From Ornithinicoccus sp045032955 (GTDB lineage: Bacteria; Actinomycetota; Actinomycetes; Actinomycetales; Dermatophilaceae), in NCBI RefSeq assembly GCF_045032955.1, contig NZ_JBJFZU010000012.1, forward strand, positions 62,001 to 126,000: a stretch of 64,000 bases of DNA. The letters are read 5' to 3'. The notes under the pieces were generated by a model that worked only from the letters and a program-made list of their open reading frames with translations, was not told the DNA's origin and did no database searches. The position numbers and the translations under genes were made by a program. Of the stretch, positions 37,516 through 45,526 are shown one piece after another (the first letter of the stretch is position 1; each line of letters starts with the position of its first letter).

Positions 37516-38235
37516 TCAGCGCAGCGGTGTCGGGTCCGGGTCGACGGCGACCCGGCGACGGGTGGCGGCGCGGGCGCCGCGAGCCTCCTCACCGACCCAC
37601 TCCCAGTCGTACGGGAGCTGGGAGCGGTCCACCGGCTCCCAGTGCCGCCCCTCGTCGCGGACCTGGTCGTCGTCGTAGCCGTCCTCCCAGTGCACGCCGT
37701 CCTCGCCCGGGTCGCTGATCTCGCGGCCGAAGATGGTCTCGCACATGGCCTGGTACTTCTCGTCCGGGTCGGGGACGAAGGTGATCTCGCTGAGCGCCTG
37801 GTCCTGGCCGGCCGACTCCATCACGAACTGGCCGTAGCCGAGCAGCCGGCCGAGGATGGACCGGTCGTAGCTCATGTCGGTGACCTTGGCCAGCGGCATC
37901 ATCGCCACCCGCTGGGTGAGGATGCCGTAGGTGCGCAGCAGCCGCCGGTCGGTGGCGATGAACCACTCCTTGCGCCACTCCAGCCAGCGCCACCCGGCCC
38001 AGGCGGCGACCACGCCGAGCAGCACCAGCACCAGGTTCAACCCGTTGCCGACGGTGCCCGAGGCCGCGACCCACAGGGTCAGCGCCAGGGCGAGCGTCAC
38101 CGCGACCGCGGGCCCGGTCAGCTTCACCCAGTGACGGCGGGTGACGACGACCGTGTGCTCACCGCGGAGCAGGTAGCGCTCGGCCACCCGGCGGCCTCCC
38201 GGAGGCTCGGGGACGTGGGTGCGGTGGGGGCGCAC
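37516..38235 (-). CDS. bPH2 (YdbS-like) membrane protein
   Basis: A 239-residue protein with two membrane helices (VAVTLALALTLWVAA and LVLVLLGVVAAWAGW) followed by a bacterial PH2 domain (KEWFIATDRRLLRTYGILTQRVAMMPLAKVTDM and LLGYGQFVMESAGQDQALSEITFVPDP), as in YdbS/YdbT-type proteins. The last about 70 residues are acidic then basic. Function unknown, probably envelope-associated. The GTG start at 38235 lies 12 bp after the small gene at 38248, suggesting an operon. Confidence 0.87.
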   Translation of the reverse strand: MRPHRTHVPEPPGGRRVAERYLLRGEHTVVVTRRHWVKLTGPAVAVTLALALTLWVAASGTVGNGLNLVLVLLGVVAAWAGWRWLEWRKEWFIATDRRLLRTYGILTQRVAMMPLAKVTDMSYDRSILGRLLGYGQFVMESAGQDQALSEITFVPDPDEKYQAMCETIFGREISDPGEDGVHWEDGYDDDQVRDEGRHWEPVDRSQLPYDWEWVGEEARGARAATRRRVAVDPDPTPLR

Positions 38236-38247
38236 GACGGCCCCGGG

Positions 38248-38418
38248 TCAGCTCCCCATCAGCTGGTTGAAGAACCGGCCGATGTTGAGGAAACCTTCGC
38301 TGATGATGTCCCACACGGCACGGACGATGTCCGCGGCGCGGTCGGGGTTGGTGATGACCGCGTAGATGAGGAAGCCCCACAGCAGCCAATGCAGGATCTT
38401 CTTGACCGTGCTCGGCAT
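38248..38418 (-). CDS. Small hydrophobic protein, 56 residues
   Basis: A short gene upstream of the bPH2 gene. The ATG at 38418 follows a GAGGAG site 8-9 nt away and reads MPSTVKKILHWLLWGFLIYA, one membrane helix (residues about 8-22), then VITNPDRAADIVRAVWDII and an amphipathic end (SEGFLNIGRFFNQLMGS). I do not recognise the family, though short actinobacterial proteins with the phrase NPDRAADIV are common in my experience. The TGA lies 12 bp before the GTG of the next gene. The clean ribosome site and operon position support it as real. Confidence 0.72.
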   Translation of the reverse strand: MPSTVKKILHWLLWGFLIYAVITNPDRAADIVRAVWDIISEGFLNIGRFFNQLMGS

Positions 38419-38530
38419 GGCGGGCTCTCCTCACGGGACGGTGGACACGGATCTGTTGTCAGTGTGGCAGATGTGGCGGGAGCTGCCGTGCACGCGCGCG
38501 CCCGTCCTGCGTGTCGTCACCCGTCCATCC

Positions 38531-38545
38531 CACCGGGCGTCGCGC
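38531..38545 (+). repeat. Single copy of the dispersed repeat core
   Basis: CACCGGGCGTCGCGCGC at 38531 matches the 32-bp family's second half, but occurs once. It lies between the small gene and the MarR gene end, next to a GGTATGCC octamer. Confidence 0.5.
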
Positions 38546-38565
38546 GCGGATGCCCCGGTATGCCC

Positions 38566-39069
38566 TCACCCCGCCGGTAGCGAGAGCGTGAGTCTGCGGA
38601 GCAGGCCGGCGAGCTGCCGACGCTCCTCCGGCGAGAGCCCGGCGAGCAGACGTTCCTCGTTCGCCAGGTGTGCCTCGACCGCTGCATCGACCAGCCCGCG
38701 GCCCTGCTCGGTGAGGGAGACCAGCCGTGACCGTGCGTCCTGGTCGCTGCTGCGGCGATGGACGAGCCCCGCTCCCACCAGCCGGTCGAGACGCTTGGAC
38801 ACGGCGCCCGAGGTCACCATCATCGACGCCGTGAGCTCGCCGGGGGTGAGCTCGGCCCCCGGCCCGCTGCGCCGCAGCGTGGCCAGCACGTCGAACTCGC
38901 CCTCACCCAGCCCGCTCGCGGCGAAGGTCGGGCGCAACCGGGCGTCGAGCTCGTCGCCCAACCGGCTGATCCTGCCGATGACCCCCATGGGGGAGACGTC
39001 GAGGTCCGGGCGCTCGCGGCGCCACTGCTCGAGGATCGCGTCGACCGGGTCGCTGTCCGTCACGGGCAT
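38566..39069 (-). CDS. MarR-family transcriptional regulator
   Basis: A 167-residue winged-helix repressor. The DNA-binding part is visible as LTPGELTASMMVTSGAVSKRLDRLVGAGLVHR, the wing as DQDARSRLVSLTEQG, and the dimerisation helices flank it (residues about 8-40 and 125-165). It is divergent from an EamA-type exporter with only 51 bp between starts, and that gap holds two copies of a TTCCRYGGAA dyad. It very probably represses the exporter and itself. The ATG at 39069 closely follows a CTAAGGT run. Confidence 0.92.
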   Translation of the reverse strand: MPVTDSDPVDAILEQWRRERPDLDVSPMGVIGRISRLGDELDARLRPTFAASGLGEGEFDVLATLRRSGPGAELTPGELTASMMVTSGAVSKRLDRLVGAGLVHRRSSDQDARSRLVSLTEQGRGLVDAAVEAHLANEERLLAGLSPEERRQLAGLLRRLTLSLPAG

Positions 39070-39095
39070 ACCTTAGCCCGCACGTTGCAGATATC

Positions 39096-39126
39096 TTCCA
39101 CGGAAACTATAGTGTCTTCCGTGGAA
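39096..39126. promoter_or_regulatory. Twin dyad operator and leaderless promoter between marR and the EamA gene
   Basis: Two palindromes, TTCCACGGAA (39096-39105) and TTCCGTGGAA (39117-39126), have centres 21 bp apart, two helical turns. Both are flanked by TC on the left and ACTA on the right. TATAGT at 39108 lies between them as the -10 box of the exporter, and the second dyad includes its GTG start codon. This fits a MarR dimer binding each site. Confidence 0.75.
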
Positions 39127-40053
39127 ACTAACGAGCCGCAGCCGCCGCTCTCGCGCACCGCCCTCGTCCTCATCACCCTGGTGGCGCCGGTGGCGTGGGG
39201 GTCGACCTACGCGGTCACCCAGCTCTGGCTCCCTGACGGCCGGCCGCTCTTCTCGGCCGTCGTCCGCGCGCTGCCGGCGGGGCTCCTGCTGCTGGTGCTC
39301 ACCCGTCGGCTGCCGCACGGGTCCTGGTGGTGGCGTGCCGCCGTCCTCGGGGTGCTCAACATCGGACTCTTCTTCGCACTGCTCTTCGTCGCGGCATACC
39401 GGCTGCCCAGCGGACTCGCGGCGACCACCACCGCGCTCTCGCCACTGGTGGTGATGGCCCTGGCCTGGGTGCTGCTGCGGGAGCGGCCGAGGCGCTGGCA
39501 GGTCGTCGGCGGTCTCATCGGGATATGCGGTGTGGCGCTGCTCGCGGCGGAGGTCCCGGGCGGTGTCGACCCGGTGGGCCTGGCCGCCTCGGTCGGCGCG
39601 GTCGCCAGCTCGGCGCTCGGGTTCGTGCTCATCAAGCGGTGGCCCTCCCCGGCCGGTCTGCTGCCGATGACGAGCTGGACGCTGCTCGCCGGAGGACTGG
39701 TGCTGCTGCCGGTCGCCTGGGTGGTGGAGGGTGCGCCACCGCAGATCGACCTCGCGGCGGCCGGCGCCTATGCCTACCTCAGCGTCATCGGCACGGCGGT
39801 GGCCTACGTGTGCTGGTTCACCGGCCTGACCCGGATGAGTGCGGGGTCGACCGCCCTGCTCGGGCTGGTGAACCCGGTGGTGGGGACCGGGCTCGGGGTG
39901 GCGCTGCTGGCGGAGCCGTTCGGCACCGTGCAGCTGGTCGGCGTCGGTCTCGCGCTCGCCGGGGCGCTGGCCGGCCAGCTCCGTGCCCGGGTGCCGCGGT
40001 CGGTGGAGCCGGTGGCGCCCGAGGTCACCACACTCGACGCTCGGTCGGTCTGA
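39121..40053 (+). CDS. EamA/DMT-family transporter
   Basis: A 310-residue drug/metabolite transporter with ten predicted helices in two EamA repeats (VTLVAPVAWGSTYAVTQLW opening the first, SVIGTAVAYVCWFTGLTRM in the second). The family phrase LNIGLFFALLFVAAYRLPSGLAATTTALSPLVV is typical of RhaT/YedA-like exporters. It is controlled by the divergent MarR regulator. The GTG start sits in the operator 7 nt after TATAGT, so the message is leaderless. The last residues (TTLDARSV and stop) are encoded by the first unit of a 32-bp repeat. Confidence 0.92.
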   Translation: METNEPQPPLSRTALVLITLVAPVAWGSTYAVTQLWLPDGRPLFSAVVRALPAGLLLLVLTRRLPHGSWWWRAAVLGVLNIGLFFALLFVAAYRLPSGLAATTTALSPLVVMALAWVLLRERPRRWQVVGGLIGICGVALLAAEVPGGVDPVGLAASVGAVASSALGFVLIKRWPSPAGLLPMTSWTLLAGGLVLLPVAWVVEGAPPQIDLAAAGAYAYLSVIGTAVAYVCWFTGLTRMSAGSTALLGLVNPVVGTGLGVALLAEPFGTVQLVGVGLALAGALAGQLRARVPRSVEPVAPEVTTLDARSV

Positions 40054-40115
40054 GGGCAACCACACTCGACGCCCGGTCGGTCTGAGGGCAACCACGGGCG
40101 ACGCCCGGTGGGGAG
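40025..40115 (-). repeat. 32-bp dispersed repeat, three units
   Basis: On the plus strand GACGCTCGGTCGG starts at 40036, and GACGCCCGGT at 40068 and 40100, exactly 32 bp apart. Between them is the conserved TCTGAGGGCAACCAC. In reverse this is the family core GACCGRGCGTC with GTGGTTGCCC. The first unit supplies the C-terminus and stop of the EamA gene. Confidence 0.92.
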
Positions 40116-40156
40116 GTGGATCTGGTCGGGGTGAGGGAAGGGAAGGGGAGGGATGG

Positions 40157-41332
40157 TCAGGGGCGGAGCAGGGGCGAGGCGGCCATCCGGGTCAGGGCCT
40201 CGTCGACGTCCTGGGTCGACCCGGCGAAGCTGAGCCGCACCTTGCGGTGGCCCTCCACCGTGTCGAAGTCGACCCCGGGGGTGAGCGCGACGCCGCAGTC
40301 GTCCAGCACCGCCCGGCACCACGCGGTCGAGTCCTGGGTCAGGTGCCCGATGTCGCACCAGGCGTAGAACGCCCCGTCCGGCGGGGCGTAGTCGTGCAGC
40401 CCGATCTCCGGGAGCCGGCGCAGCAGCAGCTCGCGGTTCGCGGCATACCGGGTCCGGTGCCCGTCCAGCTCGGCCGTCGCGTCCACGCCGAGGGCCGCGA
40501 TCGCGGCGTGCTGCCCGATCGCCGGCGGGCAGATGTTGAGGTTGCCGGTGAGCACCTCCAGGGGCCGGCGCAGCCCCGGCGGCGCAAGCACCCACCCCAC
40601 CCGCCACCCGGTCATCGAGAAGTACTTGCTGACCGACCCCACGACGACGCTCTCCCGGGACGTCGCCCAGGCCGAGCTCACCTCCCGGCCGTAGCTGAGC
40701 CCGTGGTAGATCTCGTCGCTGACCAGCAGCGTCCCGTGCTCGTCGCACCACCGCGCCAGGTCGGCCAGCTCGTCGGCGTCGATGACGGTCCCGGTCGGGT
40801 TGGCCGGCGAGGCGACGATCAGCCCGGCGGGCGGCTCGGGCATCGCCTCCAGCATCGCCACGGTCGGCTGGAAGCGGGTCCGCGGCCCGCAGTCGAGCTC
40901 GACGACCTCGCACCCCAGCGCCGCCAGGCTGTTGCGGTATGCCGGGTACCCGGGCCGGGTCATCGCGACCCGGTCACCGGCGTCGAAGGCCGCGAGGAAG
41001 AGCGTGGTGAAGGCGCCCGAGGAGCCCGGGAAGACCACCACGTCGTCCGCGGCGACCTCGATCCCGGCGGTGCGCCGGTGGAACTCGGCGATCGCCGTCC
41101 GCAGCGGCAGGATCCCGGTGGCCTCGGTGTAGCCGAGGACGTCGGCGTCCAACGCCTGGATCGCGGCCTCCCGGGCCGGTGCCGGGGCCGGGGTGGAGGG
41201 CTGCCCGGCGCAGAGCATGATGACGTCGCCGTGGCTGCGCTGCCGGGCGGCGGCCGCCTTGAGCACCTCCATCACGTGGAAGGGCTCGACCGCCGACCGG
41301 GCGGAGACCCGCGGCTGCGACGGCAGCGGCAT
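40157..41332 (-). CDS. Class I/II aminotransferase
   Basis: A 391-residue fold-I PLP enzyme. The motifs are GYTEATGILPLRTAIAEFH, RPGYPAYRNSLAALGCEVVEL, SPANPTGTVIDADEL, LLVSDEIYHGLSYG and the PLP Lys in GSVSKYFSMTGWRVGW. It resembles aspartate/valine-pyruvate-type (AvtA-like or ArAT) aminotransferases; substrate unknown. The ATG lies 16 bp after the upp stop, so both may share a transcript. It converges with the EamA gene across the repeat array. Confidence 0.9.
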   Translation of the reverse strand: MPLPSQPRVSARSAVEPFHVMEVLKAAAARQRSHGDVIMLCAGQPSTPAPAPAREAAIQALDADVLGYTEATGILPLRTAIAEFHRRTAGIEVAADDVVVFPGSSGAFTTLFLAAFDAGDRVAMTRPGYPAYRNSLAALGCEVVELDCGPRTRFQPTVAMLEAMPEPPAGLIVASPANPTGTVIDADELADLARWCDEHGTLLVSDEIYHGLSYGREVSSAWATSRESVVVGSVSKYFSMTGWRVGWVLAPPGLRRPLEVLTGNLNICPPAIGQHAAIAALGVDATAELDGHRTRYAANRELLLRRLPEIGLHDYAPPDGAFYAWCDIGHLTQDSTAWCRAVLDDCGVALTPGVDFDTVEGHRKVRLSFAGSTQDVDEALTRMAASPLLRP

Positions 41333-41348
41333 ACCGGGCCGGCCTGTC

Positions 41349-41987
41349 CTAGACGACGCCGTAGAGGCGGTCGCCGGCGTCCCCGAGGCCGGGCACGATG
41401 TAGCCGCGCTCGTCCAGCCGCTCGTCGATGGCCCCGGTGACCAGGGTGACCGGCGGCTCCACGTCGGCCAGCCCGGCCTGCACCTTCTCGATGCCCTCCG
41501 GTGCGGACAGCAGGGTGATCGCGGTGATGTCGTCGGCGCCCAGGTCGACCAGGTAGCGGATGGCGGCGATCAGCGTGCCGCCGGTGGCCAGCATCGGGTC
41601 CAGCACGTAGCACTGCCGCTTGTCCAGGTCGTCCGGCAGCCGGTTGGCGTAGGTGTGCGCCTCCAGGGTCTCCTCGTTGCGCTCCATCCCGAGGAAGCCG
41701 ACCTCGGCGGTCGGCAGCATCCGCATCATCCCGTCCAGCATGCCCAGCCCGGCGCGCAGGATCGGCACCACCAGCGGCTTGGGGCTGGCCAGGTGGATCC
41801 CGGTCGTCGCCGCCACCGGCGTCTCGATCTCGAAGGGAGCCACCCGGACCTCACGGGTCGCCTCGTAGGCCAGCAGGGTCACCAGCTCGTCGGCGAGCCG
41901 CCGGAACGTGGGGGTGTCCGTCCGCCGGTCCCGCAGGTACGTCAGCTTGTGGGCGATGAGCGGGTGGTCGGCAACGTGGACGCGCAT
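41349..41987 (-). CDS. upp: Uracil phosphoribosyltransferase
   Basis: A 212-residue salvage enzyme converting uracil and PRPP to UMP. Present are the N-terminal HPLIAHKLTYLRDRRTDTPTFR, RAGLGMLDGMM, the PRPP loop VLDPMLATGGT and the uracil-binding C-terminus GYIVPGLGDAGDRLYG. Length is standard. The ATG follows TAGAGT on the minus strand (41995-42000) with 7 nt between, so it is probably leaderless. It is divergent from tadA with only 17 bp between the starts. Confidence 0.96.
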   Translation of the reverse strand: MRVHVADHPLIAHKLTYLRDRRTDTPTFRRLADELVTLLAYEATREVRVAPFEIETPVAATTGIHLASPKPLVVPILRAGLGMLDGMMRMLPTAEVGFLGMERNEETLEAHTYANRLPDDLDKRQCYVLDPMLATGGTLIAAIRYLVDLGADDITAITLLSAPEGIEKVQAGLADVEPPVTLVTGAIDERLDERGYIVPGLGDAGDRLYGVV

Positions 41988-42004
41988 ACGCCAGACTCTA
42001 GGCC

Positions 42005-42532
42005 GTGAGCCCCCCTCCCGGCACCCCGCCCGTGCGCCCCCCGGCCGGTCCGGCCTGGGCGTCCCGGGGGTATGCCGACCAGGTCCGGGCGGCGATGGAC
42101 GAGGCCCGGCGGGTGGCGCCCGGTCGGGGGGCCGACGGCGACGTGCCGATCGGTGCGCTGGTGCTGGACCCGGACGGTGCGGTGCTGGGGCGCGGGCACA
42201 ACGTCCGCGAGGAGCACGCGGACCCCACCGGGCACGCCGAGATCGTCGCGTTGCGGCAGGCGGGGGAGGCACTGCGCTCCTGGCGGCTGGCGGGGTGCAC
42301 GTTGGTGGTCACCCTGGAGCCCTGCGCCATGTGCGCCGGTGCAGCCGTGCTGGCGCGGGTGGACCGGATCGTCTTCGGAGCCTGGGACGAGAAGGCGGGG
42401 GCCTGCGGCTCGGTGTGGGACCTGCCCCGGGACCGGCGCTCGCTGCACCGGGTGGAGGTGGTGGGGGGCGTACTGGCGCAGGAGAACGCCGACCTGCTGA
42501 GGGATTTTTTCCAGCCGCACCGACTCAGGTAG
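42005..42532 (+). CDS. tadA: tRNA-specific adenosine deaminase
   Basis: A 175-residue zinc deaminase that changes A34 to inosine in tRNA-Arg(ACG), which is itself encoded at 24040. The zinc motifs are TGHAEIVAL and TLEPCAMCAGA. The length includes a Pro-rich N-terminal extension of about 22 residues before the core domain (YADQVRAAMDEA). The GTG start lies 17 bp from the upp start on the other strand. A tRNA-Ser follows within 10 bp. Guanine/cytosine deaminase activity is a less likely alternative. Confidence 0.92.
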   Translation: MSPPPGTPPVRPPAGPAWASRGYADQVRAAMDEARRVAPGRGADGDVPIGALVLDPDGAVLGRGHNVREEHADPTGHAEIVALRQAGEALRSWRLAGCTLVVTLEPCAMCAGAAVLARVDRIVFGAWDEKAGACGSVWDLPRDRRSLHRVEVVGGVLAQENADLLRDFFQPHRLR

Positions 42533-42542
42533 CCTGATCTGC

Positions 42543-42632
42543 GGTGGCGTGTCCGAGCGGCCTAAGGAGCACGCCTCGAAAGCGTGTGAGGGTGCAAATC
42601 CTCCGTGGGTTCAAATCCCACCGCCACCGCCA
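42543..42632 (+). tRNA. tRNA-Ser (CGA)
   Basis: Class II tRNA with acceptor GGTGGCG/CGCCACC, anticodon stem ACGC/GCGT with loop CTCGAAA (anticodon CGA), a long variable arm and a GGTTCAAATCC T-loop. It reads UCG. Unlike the other tRNAs in the window, GCCA follows the acceptor stem, so the CCA end is encoded. Confidence 0.94.
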
Positions 42633-42652
42633 GGAGATGTCGCAGGACATCG

Positions 42653-42689
42653 GAAGGGCCGGATCCGTCTCGCACGGGTCCGGCCCTTC
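42653..42689. terminator. Hairpin terminator after tRNA-Ser (CGA)
   Basis: A 15-bp stem (GAAGGGCCGGATCCG with one G-U against CGGGTCCGGCCCTTC) and a 7-nt loop lie 20 bp after the tRNA. Confidence 0.8.
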
Positions 42690-42758
42690 GTCGTGCCGGA
42701 CGCGCCAGACGTGCCGACGAGCCCGTCGGGGTGGAGGAGGTTCTGCGATCCTGGGGCG

Positions 42759-43670
42759 ATGACGCCGCCCACCCCTGCGCAGGACCGGGAGTACCGGCTC
42801 CCGGTCGACGGGGCCGAGCTGTGCGTGCAGGGGTTCGGTGCTCCCGCCGACCCGACGCTGCTGCTCGTCGCCGGCGCGGCGGGGTCGATGGACGGGTGGG
42901 AGGACGAGTTCTGCCTGGGCATCGCCCGCGGCGGACGCCGGGTCGTGCGCTACGACCACCGGGACACCGGCGCCTCCAGCTGGGACCCACCCGGGGCACC
43001 CACCTACGACGGTGAGCAGCTGACCCGGGACTGCCTGGCCCTGGTCGGTCACCTGGTCGCGGAGGGGGGACCGGTGCACCTGGTGGGCCTCTCGATGGGC
43101 GGGGGGATCGTGCAGAGCGTGGCCCTGCAGCACCCGGAGCTCGTCGCGAGCCTGACCCTGATCGCGACCTCCGCGATCGGCGGCCTCTCCGAGGAGCTCC
43201 CGGGGCCGATGCCCGTCGTGGCCTCCTTCTTCGCGCAGCCTCCGGTGGCTCCCGACCCGGGCGACCACCGGTCCCTCCTGACCCACCTGGTCGAGGCGGA
43301 GCGGCCGTTCGCCGGCGGCCTCGGCTTCGACGAGGAACGAGCGACCCGGGTGGCCCGGCGGGTGCTGGCGCGCAGTGCGTCCCCGGCCTCAGCGGACAAT
43401 CACTGGCTGGTGATCACCGGGGACGAGGACCCGGCGGTCGGACTCCCGCCCGACGTCCACCACCTGCGGGTGCCGACGCTGGTGCTGCACGGCTCCGACG
43501 ACCCGCTCTTCCCCCTGCCGCACGGCCGGGCGCTCGCCGCCGCGGTGCCCGGCGCCCGGCTGGTGGTGCTGCAGGGGATGGGACACGAGTACCCACCACC
43601 CGCGCTGCACGGGGTGGTGGTGCAGGAGCTGCTGACGCACACCGACCCGTCGGTCGGCGACCGGGGCTGA
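42759..43670 (+). CDS. Alpha/beta-fold hydrolase
   Basis: A 303-residue serine hydrolase. The oxyanion region reads LLLVAGAAGSMDGWEDEFC, the strand-4 motif YDHRDTGASS, nucleophile Ser GLSMGGGIVQ, Asp in LHGSDDPLFP and His in GMGHEYPPP. The order resembles the aclacinomycin methylesterase/RdmC-type and other haloperoxidase-like esterases. Substrate unknown. It begins 70 bp after the tRNA terminator and ends 6 bp before the convergent DUF4190 gene. Confidence 0.9.
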   Translation: MTPPTPAQDREYRLPVDGAELCVQGFGAPADPTLLLVAGAAGSMDGWEDEFCLGIARGGRRVVRYDHRDTGASSWDPPGAPTYDGEQLTRDCLALVGHLVAEGGPVHLVGLSMGGGIVQSVALQHPELVASLTLIATSAIGGLSEELPGPMPVVASFFAQPPVAPDPGDHRSLLTHLVEAERPFAGGLGFDEERATRVARRVLARSASPASADNHWLVITGDEDPAVGLPPDVHHLRVPTLVLHGSDDPLFPLPHGRALAAAVPGARLVVLQGMGHEYPPPALHGVVVQELLTHTDPSVGDRG

Positions 43671-43676
43671 GCCGTC

Positions 43677-44084
43677 TCAGGCGCCGGCGACGATCAGCAC
43701 CACGACGACCGTCCAGACGAAGCCCAGCAGCACGAACAGCGACCCGATCATGCCCATCACCTGGGCGCCGACCAGGTGCCCCCGGTTGGTCACCGGGTAC
43801 GGGGAGTGGTCGGCCTCCTTGAGGGCGCCGTGCGCCATCGCCCAGGCGATCGGCCCCAGGATCGCCACCCCGCAGACGCTGAGCACGCCCAGCACCAGCG
43901 CGGTCGTCCCGCGCGGGTGGTGGTTCGCGCCCGGCGGCCCCCAGGGGGCGCCGGGGGAGAGGGCGTACGGGTTCTCCGGGGTCCCGGTGGGCCGGGGCGG
44001 CGGGGCCTGTGCCGCGTAGGGGTTCTCCGGCTCGGCGCCGCCACCACCGAACTCCGGGGGCGGCGGGGGCTCGAAGCGGTACAT
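43677..44084 (-). CDS. DUF4190-type membrane protein
   Basis: A 135-residue protein with a Pro/Gly/Asn-rich cytoplasmic N-terminus (PENPYAAQ and PENPYALSPGAPW repeats) and two membrane helices (TTALVLGVLSVCGVAILGPIAWAMA and GMIGSLFVLLGFVWTVVVVLIV). The pairing of NPY-rich tail and DUF4190 helices is common in actinobacteria; function unknown. The ATG at 44084 follows TACCCT on the minus strand with 6 nt between, so it is likely leaderless. Confidence 0.85.
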   Translation of the reverse strand: MYRFEPPPPPEFGGGGAEPENPYAAQAPPPRPTGTPENPYALSPGAPWGPPGANHHPRGTTALVLGVLSVCGVAILGPIAWAMAHGALKEADHSPYPVTNRGHLVGAQVMGMIGSLFVLLGFVWTVVVVLIVAGA

Positions 44085-44165
44085 ACCGCCAGGGTATGCC
44101 AGCACGCCCGAGGACAGCACCGGCGAGGCCCGTCGCTGTGGACGACGGCTGGCCCCTCGGCCGAC

Positions 44166-44639
44166 TCAGCGGTGCAGCGACTCCGCGGCGGCGGCGATGT
44201 CGTCGAGCTCGGTGCGCAGCGCCTTCTCGGTGAGCTTCAGCCCGAGCGGACCGACCACCTTCAGCGCGAGCCGCTGCAGGGCACCCGACTCCGCCGTCGA
44301 CCCGCTGAAGTGCACCGAGAGCTGGGTGGCGGCACCGTCCTCCAGCGCCTCCAGGGACAGGGCCGTCCGGTAGGTCGTCCCCCCGGAGCGTGCCTCGGTG
44401 ACGGTCCGCCGGTAGGGGTCGTTCTCGACGACCCACAGGTCCTGGGTGTCCGAGGCGCCCATCATCCGGCGCGTCTCCCGCCACCCGGTGCCGACGGCAT
44501 ACGGGCCGGGGGTGATCACGTGCAGCTGGGTCACCTGGGAGAGTCGTTCCTGCGCCGCCTCCAGGTCGGTGACGACCTCCCACACCGCCTCCGGGGACGC
44601 CTCGACCCGCCGGGTCACCCAGGCCTCGTGCGTGCTCAT
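44166..44639 (-). CDS. SRPBCC-family protein
   Basis: A 157-residue START/Bet v1-like domain protein (polyketide cyclase/dehydrase family). It opens THEAWVTRRVEASPEAVWEVVTDLEAAQERL, has the GTGWRETRRM turn and the long final helix expected of the lipid-binding fold. Ligand unknown. It overlaps the upstream LytR_C-domain gene by 4 bp (ATGA), so both are translated together. Confidence 0.87.
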   Translation of the reverse strand: MSTHEAWVTRRVEASPEAVWEVVTDLEAAQERLSQVTQLHVITPGPYAVGTGWRETRRMMGASDTQDLWVVENDPYRRTVTEARSGGTTYRTALSLEALEDGAATQLSVHFSGSTAESGALQRLALKVVGPLGLKLTEKALRTELDDIAAAAESLHR

Positions 44640-45163
44640 CCGTCGCCCTCGGCGTCACCCTCGCCGTCGCCCTCAGGCGTCGGCAGGTCCTCCCAGGCGT
44701 TGCCGAGGACGAGGTCGAGGGTCTCGTCCTCGCGCTCGTCCTGCACCAGCTCGACGTCCTGCGGCAACGACTCGGCGAGCAGCTCGGCCCCCTCCAGACC
44801 GGTGGGGCCGTGCACGATCCTGCCTGCGCCCTCGATAGCCTCCGAGGAGTTGCCGACCCCGTCCACGGTGAAGTCGAGGGCCCCCACCCCTTCGCTGGCC
44901 CGGCCGGCGAGGCCGGCCCGGTCGGTCGCGTTGAAGATGTTGACGACCACGTCGGCGGGGTCCGGTCCCGGCGCCTGCGTCGCGGTCGCGGTGGTGGCGT
45001 CGTCGCTGCCCTCGTCCTCGGAGCCGACCCAGCCCCGGACGTAGGCCATCGCCACCAGCAGTGCCACCAGCAGCGCCACCAGCACGGCCGTGATCACCAG
45101 GGCGGCGCGACGACGCGACCGACGGGCAGCCGTGGACATACCGGCCGTGCGCACATATCCCAC
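44636..45163 (-). CDS. LytR C-terminal domain membrane protein
   Basis: A 175-residue protein with one N-terminal membrane helix (ALVITAVLVALLVALLVAMAYV) and a LytR_C domain: VVVNIFNATDRAGLAGRASEGV, then VELVQDEREDETLDLVLGNAWEDL. Such proteins are common in actinobacteria, probably at the cell envelope. The tail is Gly/Glu/Asp-rich. The GTG at 45163 has a strong GAGAGGAG site 8 nt upstream and is preferred over the ATG at 45139, which has none. It is cotranslated with the SRPBCC gene. Confidence 0.82.
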   Translation of the reverse strand: MGYVRTAGMSTAARRSRRRAALVITAVLVALLVALLVAMAYVRGWVGSEDEGSDDATTATATQAPGPDPADVVVNIFNATDRAGLAGRASEGVGALDFTVDGVGNSSEAIEGAGRIVHGPTGLEGAELLAESLPQDVELVQDEREDETLDLVLGNAWEDLPTPEGDGEGDAEGDG

Positions 45164-45190
45164 GGGTGGACTCCTCTCCGACCTGGCAGG

Positions 45191-45502
45191 TTATCGACTC
45201 GACGGGGAGTCGAGGTCGAGGACACGCCCGTGCACGGCCGGTCGACCCTGCAGCGCAGCCCGCAGGGCGCGGTGCAGGCCGTCCTCCAGGTAGAGGTCGC
45301 CGCGCCACCGCACCACGTGACAGAAGATGTCGCCGTAGAAGGTGGAGTCGGCGGAGAGCAGCGCGCGCAGGTCCAGCTCCGCCCGGGTCGTCACCAGCTC
45401 GTCCAGGCGCAGCATCCGCGGCGGCAGGTGCGCCCAGTCGGCGGCCTCGTCCAACCCGTGCGCAGGGTACGGTCGCGCGTCGCCCACGCCCTTGAAGATC
45501 AT
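45191..45502 (-). CDS. Conserved actinobacterial protein, ParB-like motif
   Basis: A 103-residue protein opening MIFKGVGDARPYPAHG, with LPPRMLRLDELVTTRAELDLRALLSADSTFYGDIFCHVV and the last motif LEDGLHRALRAALQ, which recalls the DGxHR loop of ParB/sulfiredoxin-type domains. I do not recall a characterised member. The ATG follows TAGACT on the minus strand with 7 nt between; this box overlaps the -10 box of the divergent HerA-like gene. That shared promoter suggests linked expression. Confidence 0.75.
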   Translation of the reverse strand: MIFKGVGDARPYPAHGLDEAADWAHLPPRMLRLDELVTTRAELDLRALLSADSTFYGDIFCHVVRWRGDLYLEDGLHRALRAALQGRPAVHGRVLDLDSPSSR

Positions 45503-45509
45503 GGCCGGA

Positions 45510-45519
45510 AGTCTATTGT
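45510..45519. promoter_or_regulatory. Overlapping divergent -10 boxes
   Basis: The 10 bases AGTCTATTGT hold TAGACT for the minus-strand gene (45510-45515) and TATTGT for the plus-strand gene (45514-45519). Each box is 7 nt from its start codon (45502 and 45527). RNA polymerase could serve only one side at a time. Confidence 0.75.
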
Positions 45520-45526
45520 CTGGGGT

